Notes: generated by a model from the letters alone, not told the origin. Shown: positions 1 to 4,899, counted from the stretch's first letter. The stretch is 6,684 nt of DNA from Thermoactinomycetaceae bacterium (GCA_025449475.1 JANWJM010000051.1:1-6684); one strand, 5' to 3'. Numbers and translations: made by a program.

Positions 1-192
1 ATCTGTTATTTAAATGATGACGGCAAAAGAAAAGTGTTAGCTCACTATTCTGAGCGGTTAAATACGACCATCAAGCATCGATCGTTAAACAAGCGAGTGA
101 GTTACAGAAGGTTGATTCGGTTGGAGTGTTATAAGCTCATTAAGCATCTATTGGGAGAGAAAGAATATGTAAGTTTTAAAATCTGGTGGTAG
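1..192 (+). CDS. cas1: CRISPR-associated endonuclease Cas1, C-terminal fragment (cut by window edge)
   Basis: The first 63 codons stay open in frame 1 to a TAG at 190-192 and give the end of a Cas1 protein. Cas1 is the integrase subunit of the Cas1-Cas2 complex that inserts new spacers at the leader end of a CRISPR array. The visible part is the terminal helical region, with a YLNDDGKRK-like start, a SYRRLIRLECYKLIKHLLGE helix and the terminal FKIWW that I associate with type I-B Cas1 proteins. The metal-binding Glu/His/Asp residues lie upstream of the window, so catalytic integrity cannot be judged. The stop codon is 11 nt before the cas2 start, and the two are clearly co-transcribed. The family call rests mainly on this C-terminal pattern plus the adjacent cas2. 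Confidence 0.88.
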   Translation: MCYLNDDGKRKVLAHYSERLNTTIKHRSLNKRVSYRRLIRLECYKLIKHLLGEKEYVSFKIWW

Positions 193-203
193 AGGGGATA
201 GAA

Positions 204-467
204 ATGTATGTATTAGGTGTATACGATGTAAATGTAAAACGTGTAGCAAAAGTGAAGAAAATTTTTAGTCAATATATGTTTTGGGTGCAAAATTCGACTT
301 TTGAGGGACAGCTGACAAAAGCACAGTTAAGAAATTTAACAAACCAATTGGAGACGATCATTAATCCGGATGAAGATCAAGTCATTTTTTACACAATCAG
401 AAACAAAGAAGTTTTTGATAAAACGATCATGGGTCATCATGAGAATGAACCAAGCAATATTTTATAA
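204..467 (+). CDS. cas2: CRISPR-associated protein Cas2
   Basis: Cas2 is the dimeric scaffold of the Cas1-Cas2 spacer-integration complex. The product is 87 residues, a normal Cas2 length. It begins MYVLGVYDVN, a beta-strand followed by the conserved Asp (D8) of the ferredoxin-like fold. It continues with a KVKKIFSQYMFWVQNSTFEG segment, where many family members carry a similar QNS-FEG motif, and then a DQVIFYTIRNK strand. I chose the ATG at 204 over an in-frame GTG at 186 that overlaps cas1. GAGGGG (192-197) lies 6 nt before 204, and the residue-1 context matches the family start. It sits 11 nt behind cas1. The module looks intact in what is visible. Subtype I-B is inferred from the Cas1/Cas2 flavour and the neighbouring repeat-like element. 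Confidence 0.93.
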   Translation: MYVLGVYDVNVKRVAKVKKIFSQYMFWVQNSTFEGQLTKAQLRNLTNQLETIINPDEDQVIFYTIRNKEVFDKTIMGHHENEPSNIL

Positions 468-570
468 AAGTCTGTGAGTCTACTAGGATTTTTGCAAAAT
501 GAATAGATTGCAGACTTTTTCCTCCGCCTTGGATGGTAAAATCGCTCGTATATCGAGCTTGGGAGAAAGG
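468..570 (+). promoter_or_regulatory. Possible CRISPR leader between cas2 and the repeat
   Basis: This 103-nt non-coding stretch separates the cas2 stop from the repeat-like element, which is where a leader is expected. It holds two inverted repeats. AAGTCTG (468-474) pairs with CAGACTT (511-517) and is followed by a short T-run, so it could also be a weak terminator for the cas operon. GCTCG (544-548) pairs with CGAGC (554-558) around a TATAT loop, ending 12 nt before the repeat. I see no clear -10/-35 promoter pair reading into the repeat. Leader function is inferred from position only. Confidence 0.4.
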
Positions 571-600
571 GTTTGATTGCATCCATCATGGAGTTGAAAT
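571..600 (+). CRISPR. Solitary type I-B-like CRISPR repeat unit
   Basis: This 30-nt element begins GTTTGATTGCATCC and ends GGAGTTGAAAT. Its length, GTTT start and TTGAAA(T/C) end match the common 30-nt type I-B repeat architecture, recalled as GTTT...CC(N)GAGGAATTGAAAC. A short stem, TCCA/TGGA around TCA, occupies element positions 12-22. That is the same centre as the CCT/AGG stem of the familiar repeat, although the stem bases differ. The last 8 nt (GTTGAAAT) would be the crRNA 5' handle. It lies 103 nt behind cas2. No second copy occurs 30-45 nt downstream, where a spacer would end, nor elsewhere in the window that I could find. It is either a spacerless array, a terminal relic or a coincidence. 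Confidence 0.55.
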
Positions 601-675
601 ACTTTAGTAATAAGGTCATTTCAGGAATATTCAAAACATTAAAACCACCCTCCAAAAAAAAGGGAGTAGATAGTT

Positions 676-972
676 ATGTTCAAAGAAGAAATTCGAAAGA
701 CACTACTTAAAAGTCGATCAAGAGCGATGTATGAGGTACTGACATCTGGTAAGCCCTATGAAAAAGGGAACTTAAAAATTGATTTTGATGGTAATACTTT
801 TACATTTTATTTTCGTTCGGATCGTCCATTTCTGATTTATGATATGCAAATGCGGAGGTGGGAGAAAGTTGATTGTGGTGAGTATGAAAATACGGCTTCT
901 TTACGTCAGCAACGTAAAGCGTTATATGAAGCCATTGAGGAATTTAATACAAAAGTGCTGGATCGAATTTAA
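676..972 (+). CDS. Small hypothetical protein next to the CRISPR locus
   Basis: I do not recognise this 98-residue product. It starts with ATG, preceded by AGGGAG (661-666) at 9 nt, and ends in TAA just before a terminator, so it looks like a genuine single-gene unit. The N-terminus (about 1-25) and C-terminus (about 73-98, SLRQQRKALYEAIEEFNTKV) look helical and rich in charged residues. The middle (about 28-70) alternates hydrophobic and polar residues, as in a beta-sheet, with FDGNTFTFYF and RPFLIYD. The layout suggests an alpha-beta-alpha mini-domain. There is no signal peptide, membrane segment or Cys/His metal site. It lies about 75 nt after the solitary repeat. Its position could suggest a defence-, phage- or mobile-element origin, but nothing in the sequence proves it. 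Confidence 0.72.
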   Translation: MFKEEIRKTLLKSRSRAMYEVLTSGKPYEKGNLKIDFDGNTFTFYFRSDRPFLIYDMQMRRWEKVDCGEYENTASLRQQRKALYEAIEEFNTKVLDRI

Positions 973-1002
973 ACCTTTGGAACATCTACCGAAGGTTTTA
1001 TT
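971..1002 (+). terminator. Rho-independent terminator of the 98-residue gene
   Basis: AAACCTTTGG (971-980) pairs with CCGAAGGTTT (989-998) with one G-T wobble and an 8-nt loop, followed by TTATTGTT. It begins at the stop codon of the upstream gene. Confidence 0.7.
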
Positions 1003-1039
1003 GTTGGCTTTAACCAGTTGAGTATAAAGTATGATCAAC

Positions 1040-1064
1040 AAAAAACCACCTGCTATGTGGGTGG
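1040..1064 (-). terminator. Minus-strand rho-independent terminator
   Basis: Read on the minus strand, CCACC (complement of 1060-1064) and GGTGG (complement of 1046-1050) enclose a 9-nt loop. They are followed at once by TTTTTT (complement of 1040-1045). There is no T-run on the plus side, so the signal is directional. It lies about 32 nt beyond the end of the minus-strand ORF at 1096-1434 and is the best evidence that this strand is, or was, transcribed. Confidence 0.6.
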
Positions 1065-1095
1065 ATGAAAAAGTTAATCCCTTCCAAAAAAATTC

Positions 1096-1434
1096 TTATA
1101 AGGAGCGTTTCCTCTGTCTTGTTATGAGGTCCACTTGTCGAGTGATTTCAGGTACACGGTTGGTTGAGCCAACGAAATGCATGGTATGCTGAATAGACTC
1201 TTGTCCTCTACACCATCTTGTAAATAACCAATATTCAGTTGATTGTGTTGAATCAGAAAAGAAAGTATGGTTATATAAAAATGGATACTGCTTCGGTCTG
1301 ATGTCTGGTTGAGTCGAAAGATTCCCGGTCGGACTTGCTACAGGCGAAGCAGCTGCAAATGCAGGATGAGCCGTAGCATCTGCTTCGATCAAGAAGAGCT
1401 TCTCTTGATCCGGTATTTGCGAAGCAGCGATCAA
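1096..1434 (-). CDS. Doubtful minus-strand ORF, possibly a decayed gene
   Basis: This is a 112-codon reading frame starting at TTG. I do not recognise the product. It has an Ala/Pro/Ser-rich N-terminal part (HPAFAAASPVASPTG) and a basic C-terminus (ITRQRKRSL). There is no usable ribosome binding site before the TTG. The frame stays open for about 17 more codons upstream to a TAG but contains no ATG, GTG or TTG there. Two other minus-strand frames are open in the same area, as if a longer gene had suffered frameshifts. In its favour is a minus-strand terminator just downstream. Against it are the poor start and the dense hairpins in its first part. It may be a pseudogene, or open by chance across a structured RNA region. 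Confidence 0.25.
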   Translation of the reverse strand: MIAASQIPDQEKLFLIEADATAHPAFAAASPVASPTGNLSTQPDIRPKQYPFLYNHTFFSDSTQSTEYWLFTRWCRGQESIQHTMHFVGSTNRVPEITRQVDLITRQRKRSL

Positions 1435-1499
1435 TTTGATCGGATGAGCAATGCCAACGGAGACAGATCGTCTTTCGATCTGAGCCTATTATTGATAGG
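1288..1499. other. Hairpin-rich tract with alternating complementary 8-mers
   Basis: CTGCTTCG occurs at 1288-1295 and 1380-1387, and its exact complement CGAAGCAG at 1345-1352 and 1420-1427, in strictly alternating order. Each inner copy could therefore pair with either neighbour. Further inverted repeats follow: GATCAAGA (1387-1394) with TCTTGATC (1403-1410); CGATCAA (1428-1434) with TTGATCG (1436-1442); CAGATCG (1464-1470) with CGATCTG (1476-1482), 5-nt loop; CCTAT (1485-1489) with ATAGG (1495-1499), 5-nt loop. The tract lies upstream of the membrane-protein gene on the plus strand and inside the doubtful ORF on the minus strand. It resembles no riboswitch class I can name. It could be a structured leader, a small RNA or DNA-level structure. 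Confidence 0.45.
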
Positions 1500-1568
1500 T
1501 AAGCGTACGTTGACAACTAAATAACGTGGACGGTGGCGAAAAAACCAACCGTGTGGCGCGATGAAGAC

Positions 1569-1594
1569 CTCCTCCGTTAACAACAAAGGAGGAG
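1569..1594 (+). promoter_or_regulatory. Hairpin sequestering the ribosome binding site of the 1600 gene
   Basis: CTCCTCC (1569-1575) pairs perfectly with GGAGGAG (1588-1594) around a 12-nt loop. The right arm is the Shine-Dalgarno sequence, 5 nt before the ATG at 1600. The structure would hide the ribosome binding site unless opened. The left arm overlaps CCTCCGTT, which is also complementary to the 3' flank at 2088-2095, so a competing pairing exists. Confidence 0.55.
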
Positions 1595-1599
1595 AGCAT

Positions 1600-2082
1600 A
1601 TGAATAAAATGATCCACATGTATGTTTATTATCAACATGCAAATCAGAGTAAGAATCATGTTTCATCGCGAAGTATAGGAAGACGACAAGGTTTGATATT
1701 CGGTCAGGCCATTCTATTGCTGCTTACCATTATAATTAGTCAACCCCGTGCCTTTCTACAGTGGGTTAGAGGTAAGAGCGAAGACTTCATAGAGTGGCTG
1801 TATGACACATCAGGCTTGAAACAGTTGGATCAATGGCTATTGAAAGAGCTGTTGTTTCCAGAGCAAAGTACTTTTGCGATCCGGATGAATACCTTGTTTG
1901 GGTTTATCATCCTCAATATCATCTTCAATCAGGTGTTTCTGGATCCGTTAAAGTTAACATTACAAATCTTGTCGGAAGAAATAATAAGAGCAGCTGCTCC
2001 ACATCTGGGAGCAACTGCTTTACAACTACTAAACCACACGGCTCAGGTTTGGACAGCCCTCCGTAGTGGTTTAGACAAATAA
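1600..2082 (+). CDS. Small hypothetical membrane protein, two predicted transmembrane segments
   Basis: I do not recognise this 160-residue product. I chose the ATG at 1600 because GGAGGAG lies 5 nt upstream. An in-frame ATG at 1561 would put the ribosome binding site inside the coding region. The first ~30 residues are polar and basic (SSRSIGRRQ). Segment 1 (about 31-47, GLIFGQAILLLLTIIIS) and segment 2 (about 97-113, around FGFIILNIIF) are strongly hydrophobic and probably span the membrane. Between them is an aromatic and charged loop (WVRGKSEDFIEWLYD). The C-terminal third is an amphipathic helix-like stretch with EEIIRAAAPHLGATALQLL. It stands alone between a structured leader and a bidirectional-looking terminator. 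The sequestered ribosome binding site suggests translational control. The lack of a recognisable family and the unusual flanks suggest accessory or mobile DNA. Confidence 0.72.
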   Translation: MNKMIHMYVYYQHANQSKNHVSSRSIGRRQGLIFGQAILLLLTIIISQPRAFLQWVRGKSEDFIEWLYDTSGLKQLDQWLLKELLFPEQSTFAIRMNTLFGFIILNIIFNQVFLDPLKLTLQILSEEIIRAAAPHLGATALQLLNHTAQVWTALRSGLDK

Positions 2083-2085
2083 ACT

Positions 2086-2127
2086 AAAACGGAGGATCGG
2101 AGCGCTTACGCGGCTTCGATCACCGTC
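2086..2127 (+). other. Long imperfect hairpin in the 3' flank of the membrane-protein gene
   Basis: Starting 4 nt after the stop codon, ACGG (2089-2092) pairs with CCGT (2123-2126). Inside it, GATCGGAGC (2095-2103) pairs with GCTTCGATC (2113-2121) with one G-T wobble, closed by a short GC-rich tip. It has no T-tail, and the real terminator follows at 2137-2199. The arms overlap both blocks of the flanking inverted repeat, so the local fold competes with long-range pairing. Confidence 0.45.
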
Positions 2128-2136
2128 CACTCCATT

Positions 2137-2199
2137 ATAAGAAGAAACGAACCAAAAGGCAAATGCTTTGAGCGGAACCAGCTGGTTCGTTTTTCTTAT
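2137..2199. terminator. Terminator after the membrane-protein gene, possibly bidirectional
   Basis: The arm at 2137-2154 (core AAACGAACCA) pairs with 2183-2199 (core TGGTTCGTTT). The 17-bp stem has one bulged base, and T-rich tracts lie within the outer stem on both strands. The 28-nt loop holds a small secondary stem (AAAGGC/TGCTTT). It ends the 1600-2082 transcription unit. Confidence 0.65.
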
Positions 2200-2216
2200 T
2201 TAGATTCGATAAATCG

Positions 2217-2339
2217 TTGTATCTCCCTTATTTGCGAGAATAGACAGAGATTTCAGGCTATGAGTATGTAGATGCCGAACGTGTTATGAGATGTGGGGTT
2301 TCTAAAGTGAGGAAATTAATAGTAAAAATAAAGGAGTAA
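2217..2339 (+). pseudogene. Remnant of a small helix-turn-helix (excisionase-like) protein
   Basis: One reading frame is open from a TTG at 2217 to a TAA at 2337-2339, except for a single TAG at 2241-2243. The translation after the TAG includes GYEYVDAERVMRCGVSKVRK followed by LIVKIKE. This resembles the VDAEEVA-LGVS-KAY-II helix-turn-helix signature of small excisionase/MerR-like DNA-binding proteins found on phages and integrative elements. There is no good ribosome binding site before the TTG. The only ATG (2286) would cut the motif. I read it as a decayed DNA-binding gene. The family assignment is tentative because only about 25 residues carry the signal. Confidence 0.3.
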
Positions 2340-2344
2340 TTGCC

Positions 2345-2509
2345 TTGAGTAAAAATTCCGATAGGATAAGAGAATTGTAGAGAAATTATCGCGAATTAAT
2401 GAAAAGAGCTGCAGATCGATCATATCCCTATATAGAAAGACGTATGTATGAACGGATGGCAAATACGACTTCAAAGAAAATTCAAAAATTGCAACAGAGA
2501 GAGAAATAA
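2345..2509 (+). pseudogene. Short basic-protein gene interrupted by one in-frame TAG
   Basis: AAAGGAG (2330-2336) lies 8 nt before a TTG at 2345. The frame runs 54 codons to TAA (2507-2509) but is broken at codon 12 by a TAG (2378-2380). Before the break it reads MSKNSDRIREL. After it, the product is a highly basic, helix-prone chain with the motif RSYPYIERRMYERM and a KIQKLQQREK end. No family is recognised. The good ribosome binding site and the uninterrupted 42 codons after the TAG suggest a recently broken gene. Amber readthrough is possible but unsupported. Internal initiation at ATG 2399 lacks a ribosome binding site. Confidence 0.4.
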
Positions 2510-2548
2510 AACTGCTATTCATACCAAATGGAAGACTGGTAAGTATCG

Positions 2549-2580
2549 AAAAAAGCACCGAAGGCGGTGTTTTTTGTTTT
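2549..2580 (+). terminator. Strong rho-independent terminator
   Basis: CACCG (2556-2560) and CGGTG (2565-2569) form a stem with an AAGG tetraloop. An A-run (2549-2554) and T-run (2570-2575, then more T) extend the pairing, giving a terminator shape on both strands. It follows the broken small gene and insulates it from mccA. Confidence 0.8.
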
Positions 2581-2582
2581 TT

Positions 2583-2765
2583 ATGAACATAGAACGATGA
2601 ACGAAGAAGATCAGGGATTGGTTTGAGAGAAATTCTGTTTTTATAAATGTCGATGGTCACATAACATGGGATGATAAAGTGTATGATTATGGTATGATAA
2701 AAAATAACTCGCCAACCAAACTATTCATATCTGTTTTATTGTATTATAAAGTGGCGAAGCAATAA
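2583..2765 (+). pseudogene. Possible decayed short ORF upstream of mccA
   Basis: A frame starting at ATG 2583 reads MNIER, meets a TGA at 2598-2600, then stays open for 54 codons to TAA at 2763-2765. The open part looks protein-like (FERNSVFINVDGHITWDDKV and later FISVLLYYKVAK). There is no start codon with a ribosome binding site after the TGA. Because the frame lies in the mccA leader, it may be a chance open frame or a third broken gene in this stretch. I saw no family match. Confidence 0.2.
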
Positions 2766-2781
2766 AAGAAGAGGGATAAAA

Positions 2782-3708
2782 GTGTTAGGTGTTTACCGGG
2801 ATGTAAAAGAATTAATTGGCAATACACCGATGATGAAACTTCAACATCATGATATCCCCGAACATGTAAATGTTTTCGCAAAATTGGAATATACCAATCC
2901 AGGGGGAAGTATAAAGGATCGTTTAGGAGTAGCACTGGTTGAAGAAGGAGAACGATCTGGAAAGCTGAAGCCTGGAGGAACAATTATTGAACCAACCGCT
3001 GGCAATACAGGAATCGGATTAGCCCTTGCAGCCATCAATCGTGGGTATCGTGTGATCTTTGTGGTGCCAGAGAAATTTTCGGTTGAAAAGCAAGTTCTTA
3101 TGCGTGCATTGGGGGCAAAGGTCGTTCATACACCTACTGAAGCAGGAATAAAAGGTGCGATTCAAAAAGCGAAAGCATTGAGTCAGCAGCTTGTGAATGC
3201 ATACGTTCCTGAGCAATTTTCCAATCCAGCCAATCCGAAAGTTCATTATGAGACGACAGGACCCGAAATTTGGAAACAATTAGACGGAAAAATTGATATT
3301 TTTGTAGCCGGCGTCGGTACTGGCGGTACGTTTATGGGAGTTTCCCGATTCTTAAAAGAGAAGAAGCAGGATATTATCACGGTCGCTGTCGAGCCCGAAG
3401 GGTCTATCTTAAATGGTGGAAAAGTCGGCCCGCATGAGACGGAAGGAATTGGTATGGAACAGATTCCGCCATTTTTTGATCGATCGTATCTTGATCATGT
3501 ATATACTGTGAGCGATCAAGATGCCTTTCGATGTGTAAAGGAACTTGCATTGCAGAACGGGTTATTGGTCGGAAGCTCTTCGGGGGCAGCTTGCTATGCA
3601 GCGATTCAAGAAGCCAAACAAGCTTCGCCTGGATCCAATGTCGTTGTTATTTTTCCAGATAGTAGCGAACGATATTTGAGTAAAAATATTTATCAATTTG
3701 GAGGATGA
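2782..3708 (+). CDS. mccA: O-acetylserine-dependent cystathionine beta-synthase (MccA/YrhA type)
   Basis: This 308-residue PLP enzyme condenses O-acetylserine with homocysteine to give cystathionine, the first step of reverse transsulfuration, in the cytoplasm. It is a fold-type II enzyme of the CysK/CBS family. The PLP lysine is K45 in NPGGSIKDR (39-47), the substrate loop is TAGNTG (72-77), the phosphate-binding loop is GTGGT (179-183), and the pyridine-nitrogen Ser is in SSSGA (265-269). The C-terminus is PDSSERYLS (292-300). The TAGNTG loop, length near 307 and mccB partner favour MccA over a plain cysteine synthase. The start is GTG at 2782, with an AGAGGG ribosome binding site 6-7 nt upstream and the VYRDV-ELIGNTP family N-terminus. 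It overlaps mccB's upstream ATG by ATGA. In Bacillus subtilis this operon is controlled by CymR. I could not identify a clear operator here. Confidence 0.9.
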   Translation: MLGVYRDVKELIGNTPMMKLQHHDIPEHVNVFAKLEYTNPGGSIKDRLGVALVEEGERSGKLKPGGTIIEPTAGNTGIGLALAAINRGYRVIFVVPEKFSVEKQVLMRALGAKVVHTPTEAGIKGAIQKAKALSQQLVNAYVPEQFSNPANPKVHYETTGPEIWKQLDGKIDIFVAGVGTGGTFMGVSRFLKEKKQDIITVAVEPEGSILNGGKVGPHETEGIGMEQIPPFFDRSYLDHVYTVSDQDAFRCVKELALQNGLLVGSSSGAACYAAIQEAKQASPGSNVVVIFPDSSERYLSKNIYQFGG

Positions 3709-3710
3709 AA

Positions 3711-4847
3711 ATGAAACTCGATACAAAGATTATTCATGGTGGTGTATTTGGAGATCCACACACAGGAGCTGTCAGTGTACCTATTTATCAAGTGTCTACA
3801 TACAAACAAGTTCGTGTGAATGAACATAAAGGATATGAGTACTCGCGAACAGGCAATCCGACAAGAGAAGCTTTGGAAAAACTGATTGCTGATTTGGAAA
3901 ATGGGGTTCGTGGATTTGCTTTTGCATCGGGCATGGCAGCGATTCATACCGTGTTATCCCTTTTTCATCAAGGAGATCATATCATTGTGGGCGATGATGT
4001 CTACGGGGGGACGTTTCGGATTGTCGAACAAGTGATGAGAAATCATGGCATCCAATATACATTTGTGGATACAAGCGATCTTGCACAAGTAGAATCAGCG
4101 ATCACTTTTAATACAAAAGCGATCTTGATGGAAACACCGACCAATCCCTTGTTAAAGGTGACGGATATCCGTGCATTAAGTTCGCTCTGCCAACAGAACG
4201 ATTTGTTATTGATTGTCGATAATACGTTTCTTACTCCCTATTGGCAAAATCCCCTTGATCATGGAGCAGATATAGTGGTTCATAGTGCAACCAAGTATTT
4301 AGGAGGGCATAGTGATGTTGTTGCCGGTTTGGTCGTCGTAAATGATCAACAATTAGGCGAACGTATCCATTTCTTGCAAAATGCGATTGGTGGTGTATTA
4401 GGACCACAGGACTCTTGGTTGCTAATACGCGGGATCAAGACATTGGGACTTCGGATGAAACAACATGAGAGTAATGCGATGACCATCGCTCATTGGTTGG
4501 TCGAGCATCCAAAAGTAAAGAAAACGTATTATCCTGGATTATCATCACATCCCGGTCATCAATTGGCGGCGCGTCAAGCGCGTGGATTTGGAGGAATTAT
4601 TTCATTCGACGTGGGGAGTCGTCAGGCAGTGGACCGACTATTGGAGAATGTTCGGTATTTTATTTTGGCAGAAAGTTTAGGAGCAGTGGAAAGCTTAATT
4701 TCTACTCCTCCACGTATGACCCATGCTTCCATTCCAGCAGAGCGGAGAGAAGAGCTAGGAATCACCGATGGATTAGTGCGAATATCGGTTGGTTTAGAAG
4801 ATGTGGAAGATTTGATTGGTGATTTGTCAAATGCCTTGGATTTCTAA
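3711..4847 (+). CDS. mccB: Cystathionine gamma-lyase / homocysteine gamma-lyase (MccB/YrhB type)
   Basis: This 378-residue PLP enzyme of the Cys/Met metabolism family (fold type I) cleaves cystathionine to cysteine, 2-oxobutyrate and ammonia, completing the pathway begun by MccA. Visible motifs are YSRTGNPTREALE (44-56), SGMAAIH (73-79), VDNTF with the PLP-N1 Asp (D170), SATKYLGGHSDVVAG with Schiff-base lysine K195, ESLGAVESL (321-329) with PPRMTHAS (333-340), and RISVGLED (357-364). The length is normal for the family. Two in-frame ATGs exist. The one at 3705 overlaps the mccA stop as ATGA, but GGAGG (3700-3704) directly abuts it. The ATG at 3711 is 6 nt from GGAGG and is preferred. Tight coupling to mccA indicates one operon. 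Cystathionine beta-lyase or gamma-synthase activity is the main alternative, but the mccA partner argues for the lyase. Confidence 0.9.
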   Translation: MKLDTKIIHGGVFGDPHTGAVSVPIYQVSTYKQVRVNEHKGYEYSRTGNPTREALEKLIADLENGVRGFAFASGMAAIHTVLSLFHQGDHIIVGDDVYGGTFRIVEQVMRNHGIQYTFVDTSDLAQVESAITFNTKAILMETPTNPLLKVTDIRALSSLCQQNDLLLIVDNTFLTPYWQNPLDHGADIVVHSATKYLGGHSDVVAGLVVVNDQQLGERIHFLQNAIGGVLGPQDSWLLIRGIKTLGLRMKQHESNAMTIAHWLVEHPKVKKTYYPGLSSHPGHQLAARQARGFGGIISFDVGSRQAVDRLLENVRYFILAESLGAVESLISTPPRMTHASIPAERREELGITDGLVRISVGLEDVEDLIGDLSNALDF

Positions 4848-4870
4848 GTCTATCATTTGGCTGTCCATAT

Positions 4871-4899
4871 AAAAAAGTCGCTGATTATCAGCGAACTTA
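4871..4899 (-). terminator. Minus-strand terminator of the cotJ operon
   Basis: TCGCTGAT (4878-4885) and ATCAGCGA (4887-4894) form a perfect dyad around one central base, extended by AAG/CTT. On the minus strand it is followed by C and a T6 run (complement of 4871-4876). Its polarity makes it the likely end of the cotJA-cotJB transcript, about 170 nt after the cotJB stop. Confidence 0.65.

Larger units (their letters stand above)
1526..2130. repeat. Bipartite inverted repeat flanking the membrane-protein gene
   Basis: GTGGACGGTG (1526-1535) is exactly complementary to CACCGTCCAC (2121-2130). Inside it, CCTCCGTT (1571-1578) is complementary to AACGGAGG (2088-2095). Both pairs are nested in the right order and enclose the gene at 1600-2082. 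The inter-block spacing is 35 nt on the left and 25 nt on the right. Each arm can also fold locally: ACGGTGG pairs with CC/ACCGT on the left, and GATCGGAGC pairs with GGCTTCGATC on the right. No obvious target-site duplication borders the repeat. Possible readings are terminal repeats of a small element, or 5'/3' UTR pairing in one transcript. Confidence 0.5.

Noticed and set aside
437..655. Minus-strand 72-codon ORF over the cas2 end and leader
   Set aside because: It overlaps the cas2 3' end and covers the leader and repeat. It has no ribosome binding site or recognisable product.
601..660. Possible first spacer and second repeat after the solitary CRISPR repeat
   Set aside because: No GTTTGATT-like or TTGAAAT-like repeat recurs at 30-45 nt. 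The sequence runs straight into the ribosome binding site of the next gene.
1510..1515. Consensus TTGACA as -35 of a promoter for the membrane-protein gene
   Set aside because: The position 17 nt downstream is GTGGCG, not a -10 box. Spacing of 16-18 gives nothing better.
1526..1560. T-box or other known riboswitch upstream of the membrane-protein gene
   Set aside because: The GGACGGTGGCG segment only superficially recalls a T-box antiterminator. No specifier loop or matching terminator is present, and the downstream gene is not an amino-acid gene.
2670..2750. Sigma-A promoter and CymR operator or S-box upstream of mccA
   Set aside because: TATGAT and TATTAT boxes exist but lack acceptable -35 partners. 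I could not recognise a CymR site or SAM-riboswitch helices with confidence.
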